Origin: Craterostigma plantagineum
Lineage: Eukaryota > Streptophyta > Magnoliopsida > Lamiales > Linderniaceae
Length of the DNA: 64,000 nucleotides
Assembly: GCA_027422505.1 (NCBI GenBank)
Contig: JAPQWV010000298.1
Location: 558,001 to 622,000, forward strand
Direction: 5' to 3'
The translations under genes and the position numbers were made by a program. How positions within the stretch are numbered: position 1 is the stretch's first letter; each line of letters starts with the position of its first letter. This document shows, one piece after another, positions 35,285 through 45,789 of this stretch. Below the pieces are notes generated by a model. The model worked only from the letters and a program-made list of their open reading frames with translations. It did no database searches and was not told the DNA's origin.

Positions 35285-37059
35285 TGATAAGTCAGCATTT
35301 TACGTTACCTTTATACCCCGTAAAAATGTATTATTGGTTGTTATTAGTCCAAATTTTGTCAAATATCATTTGTCTACATTTATATTTTATATTCTACAGA
35401 TATTTGAGAAATGAGCCTGAAACAGGAAGATCCGGATGTGAAATGAGCGAAGATATCAAGTTAAGAAACCGCGTGCTCAAAACAATCCAATCTACGTTGA
35501 AATATAGCTGATAGAAAATAGCAAGCACATGCCCAAACTGGAAATTGACGTGTTGAGTCAAGGCCAAAAGGAAACAAACAAATGATTGGCTTGGAATTCA
35601 ATAATTTATGCTAAGGATCATGACAAACATCACCATCCACTATCGGCCCCTCTTCTATTAAAGGAGTTCTTTTCTTTTATTTTCTATCTTTTGTAGCCTT
35701 GACCAAACAGAGAAGCTGACTTTCGATCAAGTGGGAACTTGGGTTTTGGCATCATCCTTATATGACAAAAGAGAGAAACCAACCTTTGAAGATTGCTATC
35801 ACGCGCACGAGGCTCAAGAAGAAAAAAAACAAATAAGGCAGCTTATGGTGGAGAAAAAGGAAAAAAGCTAGATTTGCATACGTAGAAATCCTGCGCAAGA
35901 TTGTTCCTTGAACTCTATAAAAACCCATATTTCAACAAACAAGGGGGAGATGCAACGTTAAGAGAGCTGTTGGAAGAAAGGGTCATTTAAAGACTGGGCA
36001 GAGATATTACTAATCGACCAAGCAAGCAGCTCACGACTCTTACACCCACGCTCAACCCACAACACCACATCTCAAGCATCCACCTCACCCACTCATATCA
36101 TCGAACCCACAGCTTAGACCGGAGCAGAGAGAGCGAGGCCACCATAGACAGCTTTTGCGGCCAAGAGGACGGTAGATCGTTGTTACTAGCACACGACGGG
36201 AGACGCCGAGGCTTTACCTAACGACTTGGTTATCGTAAGGGATGAATTTGTATTTTTATTTAAATCATTAACAACGATGCTTCCCTTTGATTCGTCGTTG
36301 TTTTCATCGTTTAATATGCTAGCGTAAAATATTGTGTGATTGAGGCCGTGTTAGGCCATATTATGACTACGTGATAATGCTGTTTTTATATTTAATCGTA
36401 TGAGTCGAGTTATGTGTTTTATGCTTGAGTTCAATGCTTGCGTATGTCTGATCAACATATGCACGATATTTGATTGGTTTATGAGACGGACAAAGTGATT
36501 AGACTGGTTAGAACGATAAGTATAAAGCACCACGACGTAAAACCGACCAGAAATGGAATTCAGTTTCGTATGTGTGGTTTCCGAGGTCTTAGCCGAAAGC
36601 GTCTAAACTCGGGGAATTTCATAGATGTTAAATGCTTGCGAAGAAACTACAGTCATATAGACATATAGGGATTGGTTCTCTATCCCATAGGATCGTTATT
36701 GCGGGACAAACGAGTAGCGATTATTTTAGGAAATTCTACCTTGACTGAGACTCGTATTGATTATTTATGATTAACTGTGTGAAGGCGTAGGAATAATGCG
36801 TGCCGAACATGTGCCTCGATCACCTTGTCGTAAATTGTCTATCTGCTTTAGTTGTTTATTTGCGATTTTATCTGTTTTGATTATTTTTAATATAAAAAAT
36901 CATAAAAATACCTTAGTTAAAATTCGCTATAGTATAAATTAAATTTCAGAGTAATATCTTAAAATTAATCGAGCTGTCCTCGTGGATCGATACTTGGACT
37001 CACGTCCATTTTATACTACTTGCACGACCTAGTACACTTGCTAGGATCCGACCGTGTCA
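35285..37059 (+). repeat. 3' LTR of Athila element F (1775 bp)
   Basis: Near-identical to 25826-27601. Ends CCGTGTCA and is followed by the target duplication GCATC (37060-37064). Confidence 0.93.
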
Positions 37060-38373
37060 GCATCAACGACTGTCTCATCTAAACATGAAAGCTCTCCAAC
37101 GTCTTTCTACGAAAAAATTGGTTCACGGTCTTCCAACTATACAACTACAAAGGGATCATCACTGTTCGGCATGTCAATTAGGAAAAATGAAGCGAGCATC
37201 TCATAACGTCAAGCAAATTGCGTCTACTTCTCGACCATTGGATCTAATTCACATGGATCTCTGTGGTCCGACGCAGACTCAGAGTATCAATGGAAGAAAG
37301 TATGTCCTAGTGATTGTAGATGACTATTCTCGCTACACGTGGACAAAGTTCCTCCGAACGAAAGATGAGACTGGTGACTTGATTATCAATTTTGTGAACA
37401 CAACTCAAAATCTGCTGCAACAGACTATTCAAGTTGTTCGAACAGACAACGGCACTGTGTTCAAGAACAATCACCTCAGTGAGTTTTATTGGAAACTTGG
37501 AATAAGTCAACAATTTTCAGCCGCCAAAACACCTCAACAAAATGGGGTCGTTGAAAGGAAAAATCGAACACTAGTGGAAGCCACTCGTACAATGCTGATC
37601 CAATCGGAACTTCCACACTTTCTATGGGCTGAAGCAGTCAATACCGCTTGTTTTACTCAAAACAGGACGGTGGTTCACAAACGGTTCAACAAGACTCCGT
37701 ACGAGATTGTGAATAATAGAGTGCCCAACATCTCTTTCCTTAAAGTCTTCGGGTGCAAGTGCTTTGTGGCGAACGACCGAGAGCAACGTGCAAAGTTGGA
37801 CCATAAAGCATTCGAAGCTACATTTGTCGGGTACTCTTCAACATCAAAAGCGTACCGAGTATACATCAATCTAACCGAACTATTGAAAGCTATAATGTCA
37901 CTTTCCACGAAGTGGTAGAGATGGCTTCTGGTCAATTCAGTCCAGGACCCGTGCCTCACCCGTTGGTTCCTGCTCAACTCAGTTCAGGACCCGTTCTCAA
38001 CCCGTTGGCTTCTGAAGACAACAATTCAGAACCCGTAATCACTGGTGTGTTGGCACAAAACCAACAGAAGATGGCAACAACTTCAGGATCAGTGTCAGAC
38101 GAAGCAACGAGACTTGCAATAGACGACTTGGATTCTCTCTTCGAACCGGTATATCGGTCATACACGCCTACACCAACAATGGATTATCTACCGAACAAGA
38201 CCGACGTACCAAGTTCATCTCACACCTCTACCCCACCCGATTCAGAATTGCCACAGAACACCGAAGAACCTACAGTGGTCATCGAGGAAGTATCATCAGA
38301 GACGATCAATTAGTATTGGAACTTCCTCAGACAAATGATCAATCGGAGACTATAGGCAATCTAGATCCACAGA
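37060..38373 (+). pseudogene. Integrase and linker of copia E
   Basis: The frame resumes directly after element F with the zinc-region sequence QRLSHLNMKAL and CSACQLGK. In the open frame from 37085 to 37918 the D,D35E triad is complete: HMDLCGPT (Asp 58), VRTDNGTVF (Asp 121) and PQQNGVVERKN (Glu 157). The C-terminal KVFGCKCFV block is present, and the reading stops after SLSTKW. A second frame (37912-38313) gives the usual Ser/Pro-rich linker between integrase and RT. The catalytic core looks intact, but the split by F and the frame change make the gene dead. The segment ends at the target duplication of solo LTR G. Confidence 0.85.
38369..38373 (+). repeat. Target site duplication ACAGA, left copy (right copy 41266-41270)
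   Basis: ACAGA precedes the TG at 38374 and follows the CA at 41264-41265. Joining the two sides restores the linker of copia E. Confidence 0.88.
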
Positions 38374-38934
38374 TGTCAGGACCCGACCTCCTAATCCTAT
38401 ATTCTAGCGTGTTCTTATGTGCCTAGCGAGTTGTGAGTAGTGAATTGCATCAGAAATGCGTATAATTTTTCATTTTCCATCTATAATGGAAACATCGTTC
38501 TATACAGGACAAAAGAATGCATGTCGGACATTATGTTCCAGACATGGTCTAACTACAAAGGTGGAGGTGTGTCGGCACAGCAAAAGCTCCTATGCGCCCG
38601 CCCTCACAGGTCGTCATCCACACACACACGTCCACCCCAAAAGCAGCGCGAAGCTTCAAAAGGTCGGCCTTGTCTTTCAACACGATCACATACCGTGGTC
38701 GTCGGTGCCTATAACACACAACGTAAGGAATGAGCCACCGAGGCTCAGTAAGCGGAAATCATGCATGTATGCACGTGTCACTCCCCTGCAAAGGCAATCC
38801 ACGCCGATGCACACAACACTCAGCAAAGACGATCCGCGCCAATGCTCCTAGTACTCATACTAGTACCACTCAGGGCCCACGACGCACTTACTATGCACCA
38901 CTAAGAGCTCAACGTCCTCAATAGGATCGTGACA

Positions 38935-39160
38935 GCGACCCACGCTTAGTAGCCTACGCTAGGTTTCCCTAGGTTGCACCCTCCCAGGTCGTCCCCTCTG
39001 TCATACGGTAGCCCATGCTGGCAGCCTACGCTAGGATTCCCCCTAGGTCGCTCCTTCCAGGTTGCTCCTTCCGCAAACAGGGCAGTTGCCTACGCCAGTT
39101 AGCCTACGCTAGCATAGCTAGGTCGCTCCTTCCTGGGTCGCTCCTCCTGCCTCATCATAA
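38935..39160 (-). repeat. LTR minisatellite in solo LTR G
   Basis: Inverse-complement counterpart of the block at 6215-6395: alternating TAGCCTACGCTAG and CTAGGTCGCTCCTTCC units. It is longer than in element B and absent from B's 3' LTR. Confidence 0.75.
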
Positions 39161-39715
39161 ATTCCGGCGTCGTACGCCGTATAGGGTGCCATAGAAGTCG
39201 TCCGTGACTCAACTGCGAGTCGACACACCGGCCTATATCGGCGGGTCTTCGTCGCATACAAGCGACATAATAGTATGCACACTCAGTCCCACGACCCTCC
39301 CTCACGAGTTCGCGTGTGCATGTGAGTATGCATATGCAGATGCAAGTAAACGTAACATAACTTACCACCTTAAAATGCTTCAATCAATTTTCACGAATTC
39401 ATGAAACCACGTAGGCACGTAAACACGCAATTTAGGCATGTAAAACAAGTTGTGTGTCATAGTTGGATTTCTACTTACCTGTCATCCGAGCGTACTTTGT
39501 GTTCTCCTCGTTCGCTCCTAACGTACGACCTTTACACATAAATATCGTCGTATCAGTGTTATATCTTTATTAATTAATTTAGTTGAACTAAGTTATCTAA
39601 CTTCGTTAATTTTGCTAGCTTCGAGTCTAGGCTAATTCCCCTGCCCAACTAATTTCTAAGTTATGTTAGCATTAAATTCTATCCTAAGGAGTTCGGCTAA
39701 ATATCTAAGTGTTTG

Positions 39716-40560
39716 CTCTATTCAGTCGATTTGTAAAGCTTGGAATCGTCCGATTCCACGAGACCTTACTTTGTCGATTTGGTAAGGTGCATGACGTGAT
39801 TTCGCCCGATTCCCTTCGCATGGAATTTCCATCGGCCGATTTGTGAGTCGCCACATGGTTACATCACCATTAGCTTAATTCGCCCAATTTGTGAGGCTTG
39901 CATGGCAATTGAATTCGCCCGATTCTCATAAAGCATACGCTTACATCACCACGAGAATTCTATCTAAGCTTAGTTTCGGTCGATTTGGAAATCGCCGTGT
40001 TCTTTCATCATCATGATGTCAGCCCGAAACAATGCATGCCATGAGAGTTTCGCCAGATTTGTGTTCAATTAATTTGATTTGTTCGATTCCATGCATGGAG
40101 TACTTAAGGCATTTCGCCCGATTTGGGGTCTTCAAAGGATGGAAATGGCCGAGTTCTCTTACAGCTTCCAAGTCGCCCGATTTAGGGTTTGTTATGCTTA
40201 TTTCCTCGGCGATTTGTTCTCCTAACGCCATGTGGAATATCCAATTAAGTCATCCGATTTCATCATGGGGTGCTCAAGGCAATTTGGTCGATTTGAGGTT
40301 TTCGAAAGGTGGAAATCGCCTAGTCCTTTGGTTGGTGGCCAATCGCCCGATTTTGGGTTTGCACTTCGATTCGTCCGACTCGACAAAACCCTCAAATCGC
40401 CCAATTTCTAAGGTTTTAGTTGAACTTGGTACCCTTAAATTAAATCGCTCGATTCCATCACTTAAATAAGAGTCACCCGATTTCTTAGGGTTTTCTATTC
40501 GCACGATTATGTTAGGTTTCACTAGAGTCTAAAACCAAATCGCCCGAAATCTCTTAGGTT
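39716..40560 (-). repeat. Dispersed TCGCCCGATT motif array in the U3 of solo LTR G
   Basis: About twenty or more variants of TCGCCCGATTT (minus strand AAATCGGGCGA) spaced 25-50 bases apart. Exact or near-exact copies are at about 39803, 39916, 40110, 40172 and 40342. The longer form AATCGGGCGATT is a dyad. Elements A and B have the same motif class in U3. Confidence 0.75.
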
Positions 40561-41265
40561 CTCCCTGATTAAATCGTACCTTCAATCGTCTTCCCGAAAC
40601 TCTAAGTTCTAAGGTTTCTCTTCTACCCAATGTCATTCAATACTAGGTTAAGCTCATCTCACTTTGAGGTTGTAAGCCCTAAGACGTGCTTGGTTAACCG
40701 AAATTTGACAATATCCTAAGGAATCCCTCGAATTTTTCCTTAATCCTTAATGCACTTTAAATCAAATAATCTAAGTAAATAAATTCGATATAGCTTGGGG
40801 TAGAAATTTCACTCACCAACTTCGATGTTTGAGCTATTTGGGGCGTTTTGTGCTAAGTCTTCTCGGCTCCTTTCCCTTCTTCTTTCTTCCTAGTTTCGTT
40901 GGTTCTCTTGAGGGTTAAAGTGTTTAGATGGTTTGCTAATTTAGATATTTTCTTGCATTTGTTGGGTAGAGCATGGGTGGGCGTGGGTTTCCCTTAATTT
41001 AGGGAAGCTTGTCTCCCATTTTTGGGTCTCTCCCACAATTGGGCCTAGATGTGGATTTCTAGCCCATATTTAGTTGAATCCCTAGCCCAACTTATCATTA
41101 GATATTTCCTTTGGCACTTAATTGCGTGTAATTCACGTATAATTCACACGCATAAAATTCATAACATCTCATACGCATATATCATATACGAAATTAACGT
41201 AAAGTCACGTAAGTCGTTCACGTAATTTATTGGCCGACCTAAATTGCGGGGACCGGGGTCCTACA

Positions 41266-42940
41266 ACAGATGGATGACGCATCGACTTCAGCCTTGCCTC
41301 ATGAGCGCAAGTGGCCGAAAGGCCACTGGGTTGATCAGATAATTGGCGATCCTGCGGTTGGTGTGAGGACACGTTGTCAACACAGTCTTTTCAGTTGCTT
41401 CCTGAGCCAAAACGAGCCTACCAAAGTAGCAGACGCACTTCGAGACCCGGATTGGACAATTGCAATGCAAGAGGAAATCAATCAATTCGAACGTCTTCAA
41501 GTGTGGACCTTGGTACCCCGTCCACATGGGAAAACAGTGGTCGGAACTAAATGGGTTTTCAAGAATAAGAAGAATGAAGATGGTGAAGTGATACGAAACA
41601 AAGCAAGGCTAGTTGCTAAGGGATACAATCAACAGGAAGGCATCGACTACGACGAGACCTATGCTCCTGTTGCCCGTATCGAAGCTATCCGCCTCCTGCT
41701 GGCTTATGCGGCTCACAAAGACTTCAAAGTCTATCAGATGGATGTTAAAACCGCCTTTCTCAACGGCGTGTTAAAAGAAGAAGTCTACGTCGCTCAGCCG
41801 GAAGGTTTCGTTGATCAAGAACATCCCGATCATGTCTATCGCTTGGACAAAGCTCTCTATGGACTAAAACAAGCCCCACGTGCTTGGTACGATGTCCTGA
41901 GTGATTTCCTCGTGAAGTCTGGATTCATACGAGGAACGATAGACACAACCCTCTTCATTAAACGGCATGACAAAGATCTGATGGTTGTCCAAGTATACGT
42001 CGACGACATCATCTTCAGATCGACAAATCCTCGGCTCTGCAAGAAGTTTGGAGATCTCATGAAGAGCAAATTCGAGATGAGTCACATGGGAGAGATGCCA
42101 TTTTTCTTAGGCCTTCAAGTCAGGCAGCTCAATGATGGAATTTTCATCAGTCAGACAAAATACATCAAGTATATTCTGAAGAAGTTTCATCAAGACTAGA
42201 GCAAGCCTCTCGGCACTCCTATGTCACCAAGCTGCAAGTTGGATGCCGATCCCTCTGGTAAATCGGTCTACATCACACTGTATCGCAGTATTATTGGATC
42301 TCTTCTCTACCTCACTTCGAGTCGGCCGGATATCATGTTTGCCACCTGCTTGTGTGCCCGTTTTCAAGCCGATCCCAAAGAATCTCATATGCTCGCGGTC
42401 AAAAGAATTTTACGCTACCTTAAGAGCACCTCTACCCTTGGCCTATGGTATCCAAAGGGTACGAATTTTAAACTTATCGGCTACACTAACGCTGACTATG
42501 CAGGTTGCCGAATGGACAGGAAAAGCACGTCCGGTGGCGCTCAATTTTTAGGCGAAAAGCTGGTTTGCTGGTTATCCAAAAAGCAGAACTGTGTGTCCAC
42601 TTCGACGGCCAAAGCAGAATACGTAGCTGCCGCCAGCTGTTGCTCATAGATGCTGTGGATGCGGACACAGCTTCGCGACTATGGGTACAATCTAAATAAT
42701 ATACCCATATATAGTGATAGTCAGAGTGCAATTGCCATAACTTGCAATCCTGTTCATCATTCACGCACAAAACACACAGACATTAAATATCATTTTATCA
42801 AAGATCACGTAGAAAAAGGCACGATAGAGATGTACTTTGTGAACACGGAATTTCAACTAGCCGACATTTTCACCAAGGCCTTGGATGAGAAACGATTTCA
42901 CTTCCTTGTCGGAAAATTAGGCATGTTGAATCTTCCGTAA
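41266..42940 (+). pseudogene. RT and RNase H of copia E
   Basis: The frame resumes after solo LTR G with SALPHERKW and runs through [60 protein letters not shown] and the catalytic YVDD (41996-42007). RNase H follows with KRILRYLK, GYTNADYAGC, SDSQSAIAI, HTDIKYHFI and the closing GKLGMLNLP at 42940. Two nonsense codons interrupt it: TAG at 42197-42199 and TAG at 42647-42649. Apart from these, the frame and polymerase box are well preserved, better than in element D. The closing motif is normal for Sire-like and Tork-like copia. Confidence 0.88.
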
Positions 42941-43681
42941 TATGTGCATTACCTGATCTTCTGTGCTATCACATGCTCTATTCTATGTGTTTTCTATGCT
43001 TATTTGTCCTTATCTTGCGTGATATAAATAATATAAAAATAAAAAAAATAAAAAAAAACAACATATATATAATATATTTCTATATATAATATAGAGGGGT
43101 ATGGCGAAATCCTTTAGGATGCTTTGATCTAAAGTCACTTAGCATTTTACCCCGACATGCGATCGATTTAATTGCTTAAAATTTGTCAGTCTAAGTCGCA
43201 CTCTTGTGTCTAAAAGGTCATTTGATTGTTCCACTAGACACAAAGTCACTCTACATGCGTGAGGATTCAAGCCTTCTTCCTTTTTCCTTTCTTTGGATCT
43301 ACTTCTCGAGTGAGTCGCACATAAATTACTTGTCTTACCTAGTGATTCTTGGTGTCATACTCATCTTGCGTTAGATCGTCAGGAAAATGATAAGGGAGAT
43401 TAGGATATTCCTCATATGGCCTTATATAAATTCCCCCACGTTAGCCCTTAGTCATCCACTTAGAGCCTTCTCCGATGTCCTTTTCTTCATTTGAAACCCA
43501 TTCCCAGCCTTCAACCGAACTCTATACTCTTCGAATGGTTGTTCAAACGAGAAAAGGAGGGGGAGATAACAAAAGAAAAAGTAAGATGATGACAAAAGAA
43601 TGCATTGCTCAACGCGCAAAAATCAGACCAAAGGAACCGGCCTTCCGACTACCTTGAAGAAAGTGGCATGGTTCCTGCTAT

Positions 43682-43975
43682 GAACTTCTCCAACGATAAT
43701 CTCGTACGCTCGTCAGAACGGCTGGAAGAGGAGCACCACGAAGTGAACTTCTCCAACGATAATCCGGTCTTATATCGGGAAACGAGAAGAGGAGTGCAGC
43801 CTCGGGTACGAATTCCATAACCAAGAACTTCTCCAAATTGATAATCTCTGAAACCTCTATAGGGATTAAGAGAAGAGGAGCACGGTATCGGCCCGAGAAC
43901 CAACAAAAAGAACTTTGCCTACGATAATCTCCTAGAGCCTCATGGAGAAGCGGAGCTTCAGCTTGAGCATAACAT
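43682..43975 (+). repeat. Four imperfect tandem units of GAACTTCTCCAACGATAATC
   Basis: Units begin at about 43682, 43745, 43825 and 43910, each opening with GAACTTCTCCAACGATAATC or a variant. Most then carry a GAGAAGAGGAGC-like half. Spacing is 63, 80 and 85 bases. Confidence 0.75.
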
Positions 43976-44185
43976 AAAAAGGGATAGTTCTTAAAAGAAA
44001 AGGAGGGAGAAATGATTGAAAAGAAGAAAGACGTCGAAAAAAAAAGGGAGACGGACGTAGAATTGGAAGACGATGAAGAGATAAGCTCACTTTCCTTTAA
44101 ATTTCTTCCGTTCTAAGTCCTAGCCAAATTAAAACCCTTACGACCCTTTGATTCCACATAGACGGTCTCTCGCTTAGGTGAAATG

Positions 44186-45650
44186 ATTAAAAATGCCTCG
44201 ATCACTGGTAAATTGACTTAAAATTGCTTGTGTTGGCTTGAGTGATAAAAATATAAAAATCCCAAGATAGCTAATTGAGAGCAAGAGTGAACCTAGTGAG
44301 AGTTGTCGAAATGGACCCGTCTATGAACTCAGGACTTTAGTTTGACGACATGACTTGACGGCATTTTCTTCTTTCAAATGTCTCGTAAAATTTTAGGCAT
44401 GACGATTGATCGAAGCAAAATAATCTGACCCCATAAATAAAAAATATATATATATATATATCCATACATATATATAATAATAAACAAATTATAAATAATA
44501 AAATTCGCACATTTTGAAATGAAATGTTTTGTTTCATATGCGTTGAATTGAATAAATGCGAATTTCTTTAAGTGTATCGCACATTCTAAATGCAATTTTA
44601 GATTGCATTGGTACTGAATTGTTTAAATGCGATAAATTTTTCATTGCTTCTACCCTCACACAATATTTTAAAGTACATGTTTTCGGGGACCATGTATACA
44701 TGCTTACTTGGTAAATTTGTGTGCTCGTGACTTGAATTGATTTCATATGCTTGCATAATTAGTCAATTCTTGTGCATAATTTGAGGGGGAGCAAGTATAA
44801 GACTTGTAGATTAGCTCCAAATATTTTTGACGTTTTTTCTCTGAGTATTTCAGATCTTTCAAAATTAAGGAGCGAGACGTCGACACTACAAAGAGAGGAG
44901 CTAGACACAAGACCAAATATTTCAAAGATAAAATTGCCAAAAATAAGTGTTGATTAACTCCATTATGACTAACGCTTATCTCTAAGTGGTATAGGTTTTT
45001 AAATTTCTGTCAGGGGAGCTAGACGTTACTACACAGAAAATATAGGGAGTTAATTGCATTTATTTTAATTACTAAGGGGGAGCATTACAAAGGGTTTTAT
45101 TTTGAAATAGGGGTCAATCTGAAAATTTTAGAAGTACTTACTATCGAGAAACTAGATAGAAGACTTAATTCACGATCATAAGTTTGTCGATCGTAAACAG
45201 TGTTGGAAACAATTTTGATTGGCCGCGATAATTTGCGATCGAAAATTTGAATTGAGAGGAAATTTTCAAATCAAAAATTTCTCGAGCGCAAATAGTAATG
45301 GGCCTGATCCATTTAATCGCAAAACGTCCAATCGCAAACCCAACATTGACTTAATGCTAGTTAATAAAAGTTTAACTTGTGTCAGTCGAAAAACTTTTTC
45401 TCACGCAACCCTAAATCGCAAAAAATTCTCTGGCGAAAAACTTTTACAGACAGTTCAAATCACTCACAAATCTTTCCATTTTAACTCAAAATTGTCTGTT
45501 TAAGGTAGAAATGAGAATCTGTTGATAGTTGCGTGTGATTTAACGTCGTTAGCATCTGCTTTTTGAAGTTCTTCGCATGTTTAAGTTTAGATTTCCGACT
45601 GTTCTTCAAAACTGAGAAATCGTATACTGTTTTATAGTGATTTAGGCTTG
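44186..45650 (+). repeat. Left arm of a diverged inverted repeat
   Basis: Matches the reverse complement of 51400-52984 in long patches, such as AAAATAAATGCAATTAACTCC (seen directly at 51979) and CAAAAATATTTGGAGCT (seen directly at 52313). Arms are about 1.5 kb, clearly diverged, and separated by 5.7 kb holding the extra coding region. Confidence 0.75.
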
Positions 45651-45789
45651 ATTATGAGTGTTATCTGAGATTAATGCCTGCACTTAACATAGTTTCGAAG
45701 TTCTTGATGAATCTAGTAGTATAAATCTTCGGAAAATCTGCATCTTCGACCCAGATTTGAGTTTCAATAAAACTGGGTTTTTGAATGTT

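Larger units (their letters stand above)
25826..37059 (+). mobile_element. Athila-lineage Ty3/Gypsy element F, complete, young (11,234 bp)
   Basis: Complete structure: 5' LTR, tRNA-Asp type primer-binding site, AT-rich leader, one long gag-pol frame, 1.7-kb 3' region, G-rich plus-strand priming site, 3' LTR, and a perfect 5-bp target duplication. The RT box FMDDFSVFG and the [14 protein letters not shown] gag motif are characteristic of Athila-like elements. The two LTRs differ by three substitutions (near 27050, 27224 and 27272) and one A-run indel (near 26408), by my reading. At a commonly used plant LTR rate of 1.3e-8 per site per year this suggests an age below roughly 0.1 million years. 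It is the youngest complete insertion here. Confidence 0.93.
38374..41265 (-). mobile_element. Solo LTR G of a Gypsy element (2892 bp)
   Basis: Bounded by TG and CA with imperfect inverted ends (TGTCAGGACC; TGTAGGACC on the other strand) and flanked by a perfect 5-bp duplication. It contains no internal coding sequence. On the minus strand the part 38580-38720 resembles element B's LTR near 6540-6700, which fixes its orientation. The usual origin is recombination between the two LTRs of a complete element, leaving one LTR. Short open frames within are not genes. Confidence 0.88.
21678..42940 (+). mobile_element. Ty1/Copia element E, plus strand, split by elements F and G
   Basis: Three pieces (21678-25825, 37060-38373, 41266-42940) join into one copia element once F and G are removed; both junctions carry exact 5-bp target duplications (GCATC and ACAGA). 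Contents in order: a 346-bp LTR, primer-binding site, 1-kb leader, gag, protease, integrase, RT and RNase H ending at a TAA at 42938-42940. A long 3' region and extra coding region follow (to about 51103) and probably belong to it. I found no 3' LTR matching the 5' one, so the right end is undefined. Confidence 0.85.
42941..45789 (+). other. Long 3' region after copia E pol, with repeated polypurine tracts
   Basis: No convincing gene. Several polypurine-tract-like sites are present: GGAGGGGGAGATAAC (about 43553-43568), GAGGGGGAGCAAG (44783-44795) and AAGGGGGAGCATT (45073-45084). Repeated tract-like motifs between pol and the 3' LTR are a known trait of Sire-type elements. It also holds a short tandem repeat (43682-43975), a TA microsatellite (about 44446-44475) and a stretch with AAATTTTTCTCG-like words (45240-45450). 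The part 44186-45650 recurs inverted at 51400-52984. Confidence 0.65.

Noticed and set aside
40019..40522. Overlapping open frames on both strands in solo LTR G as genes
   Set aside because: They are produced by the recurrent TCGCCCGATT motif, lie within a TG...CA block with target duplications, and show no protein family features.
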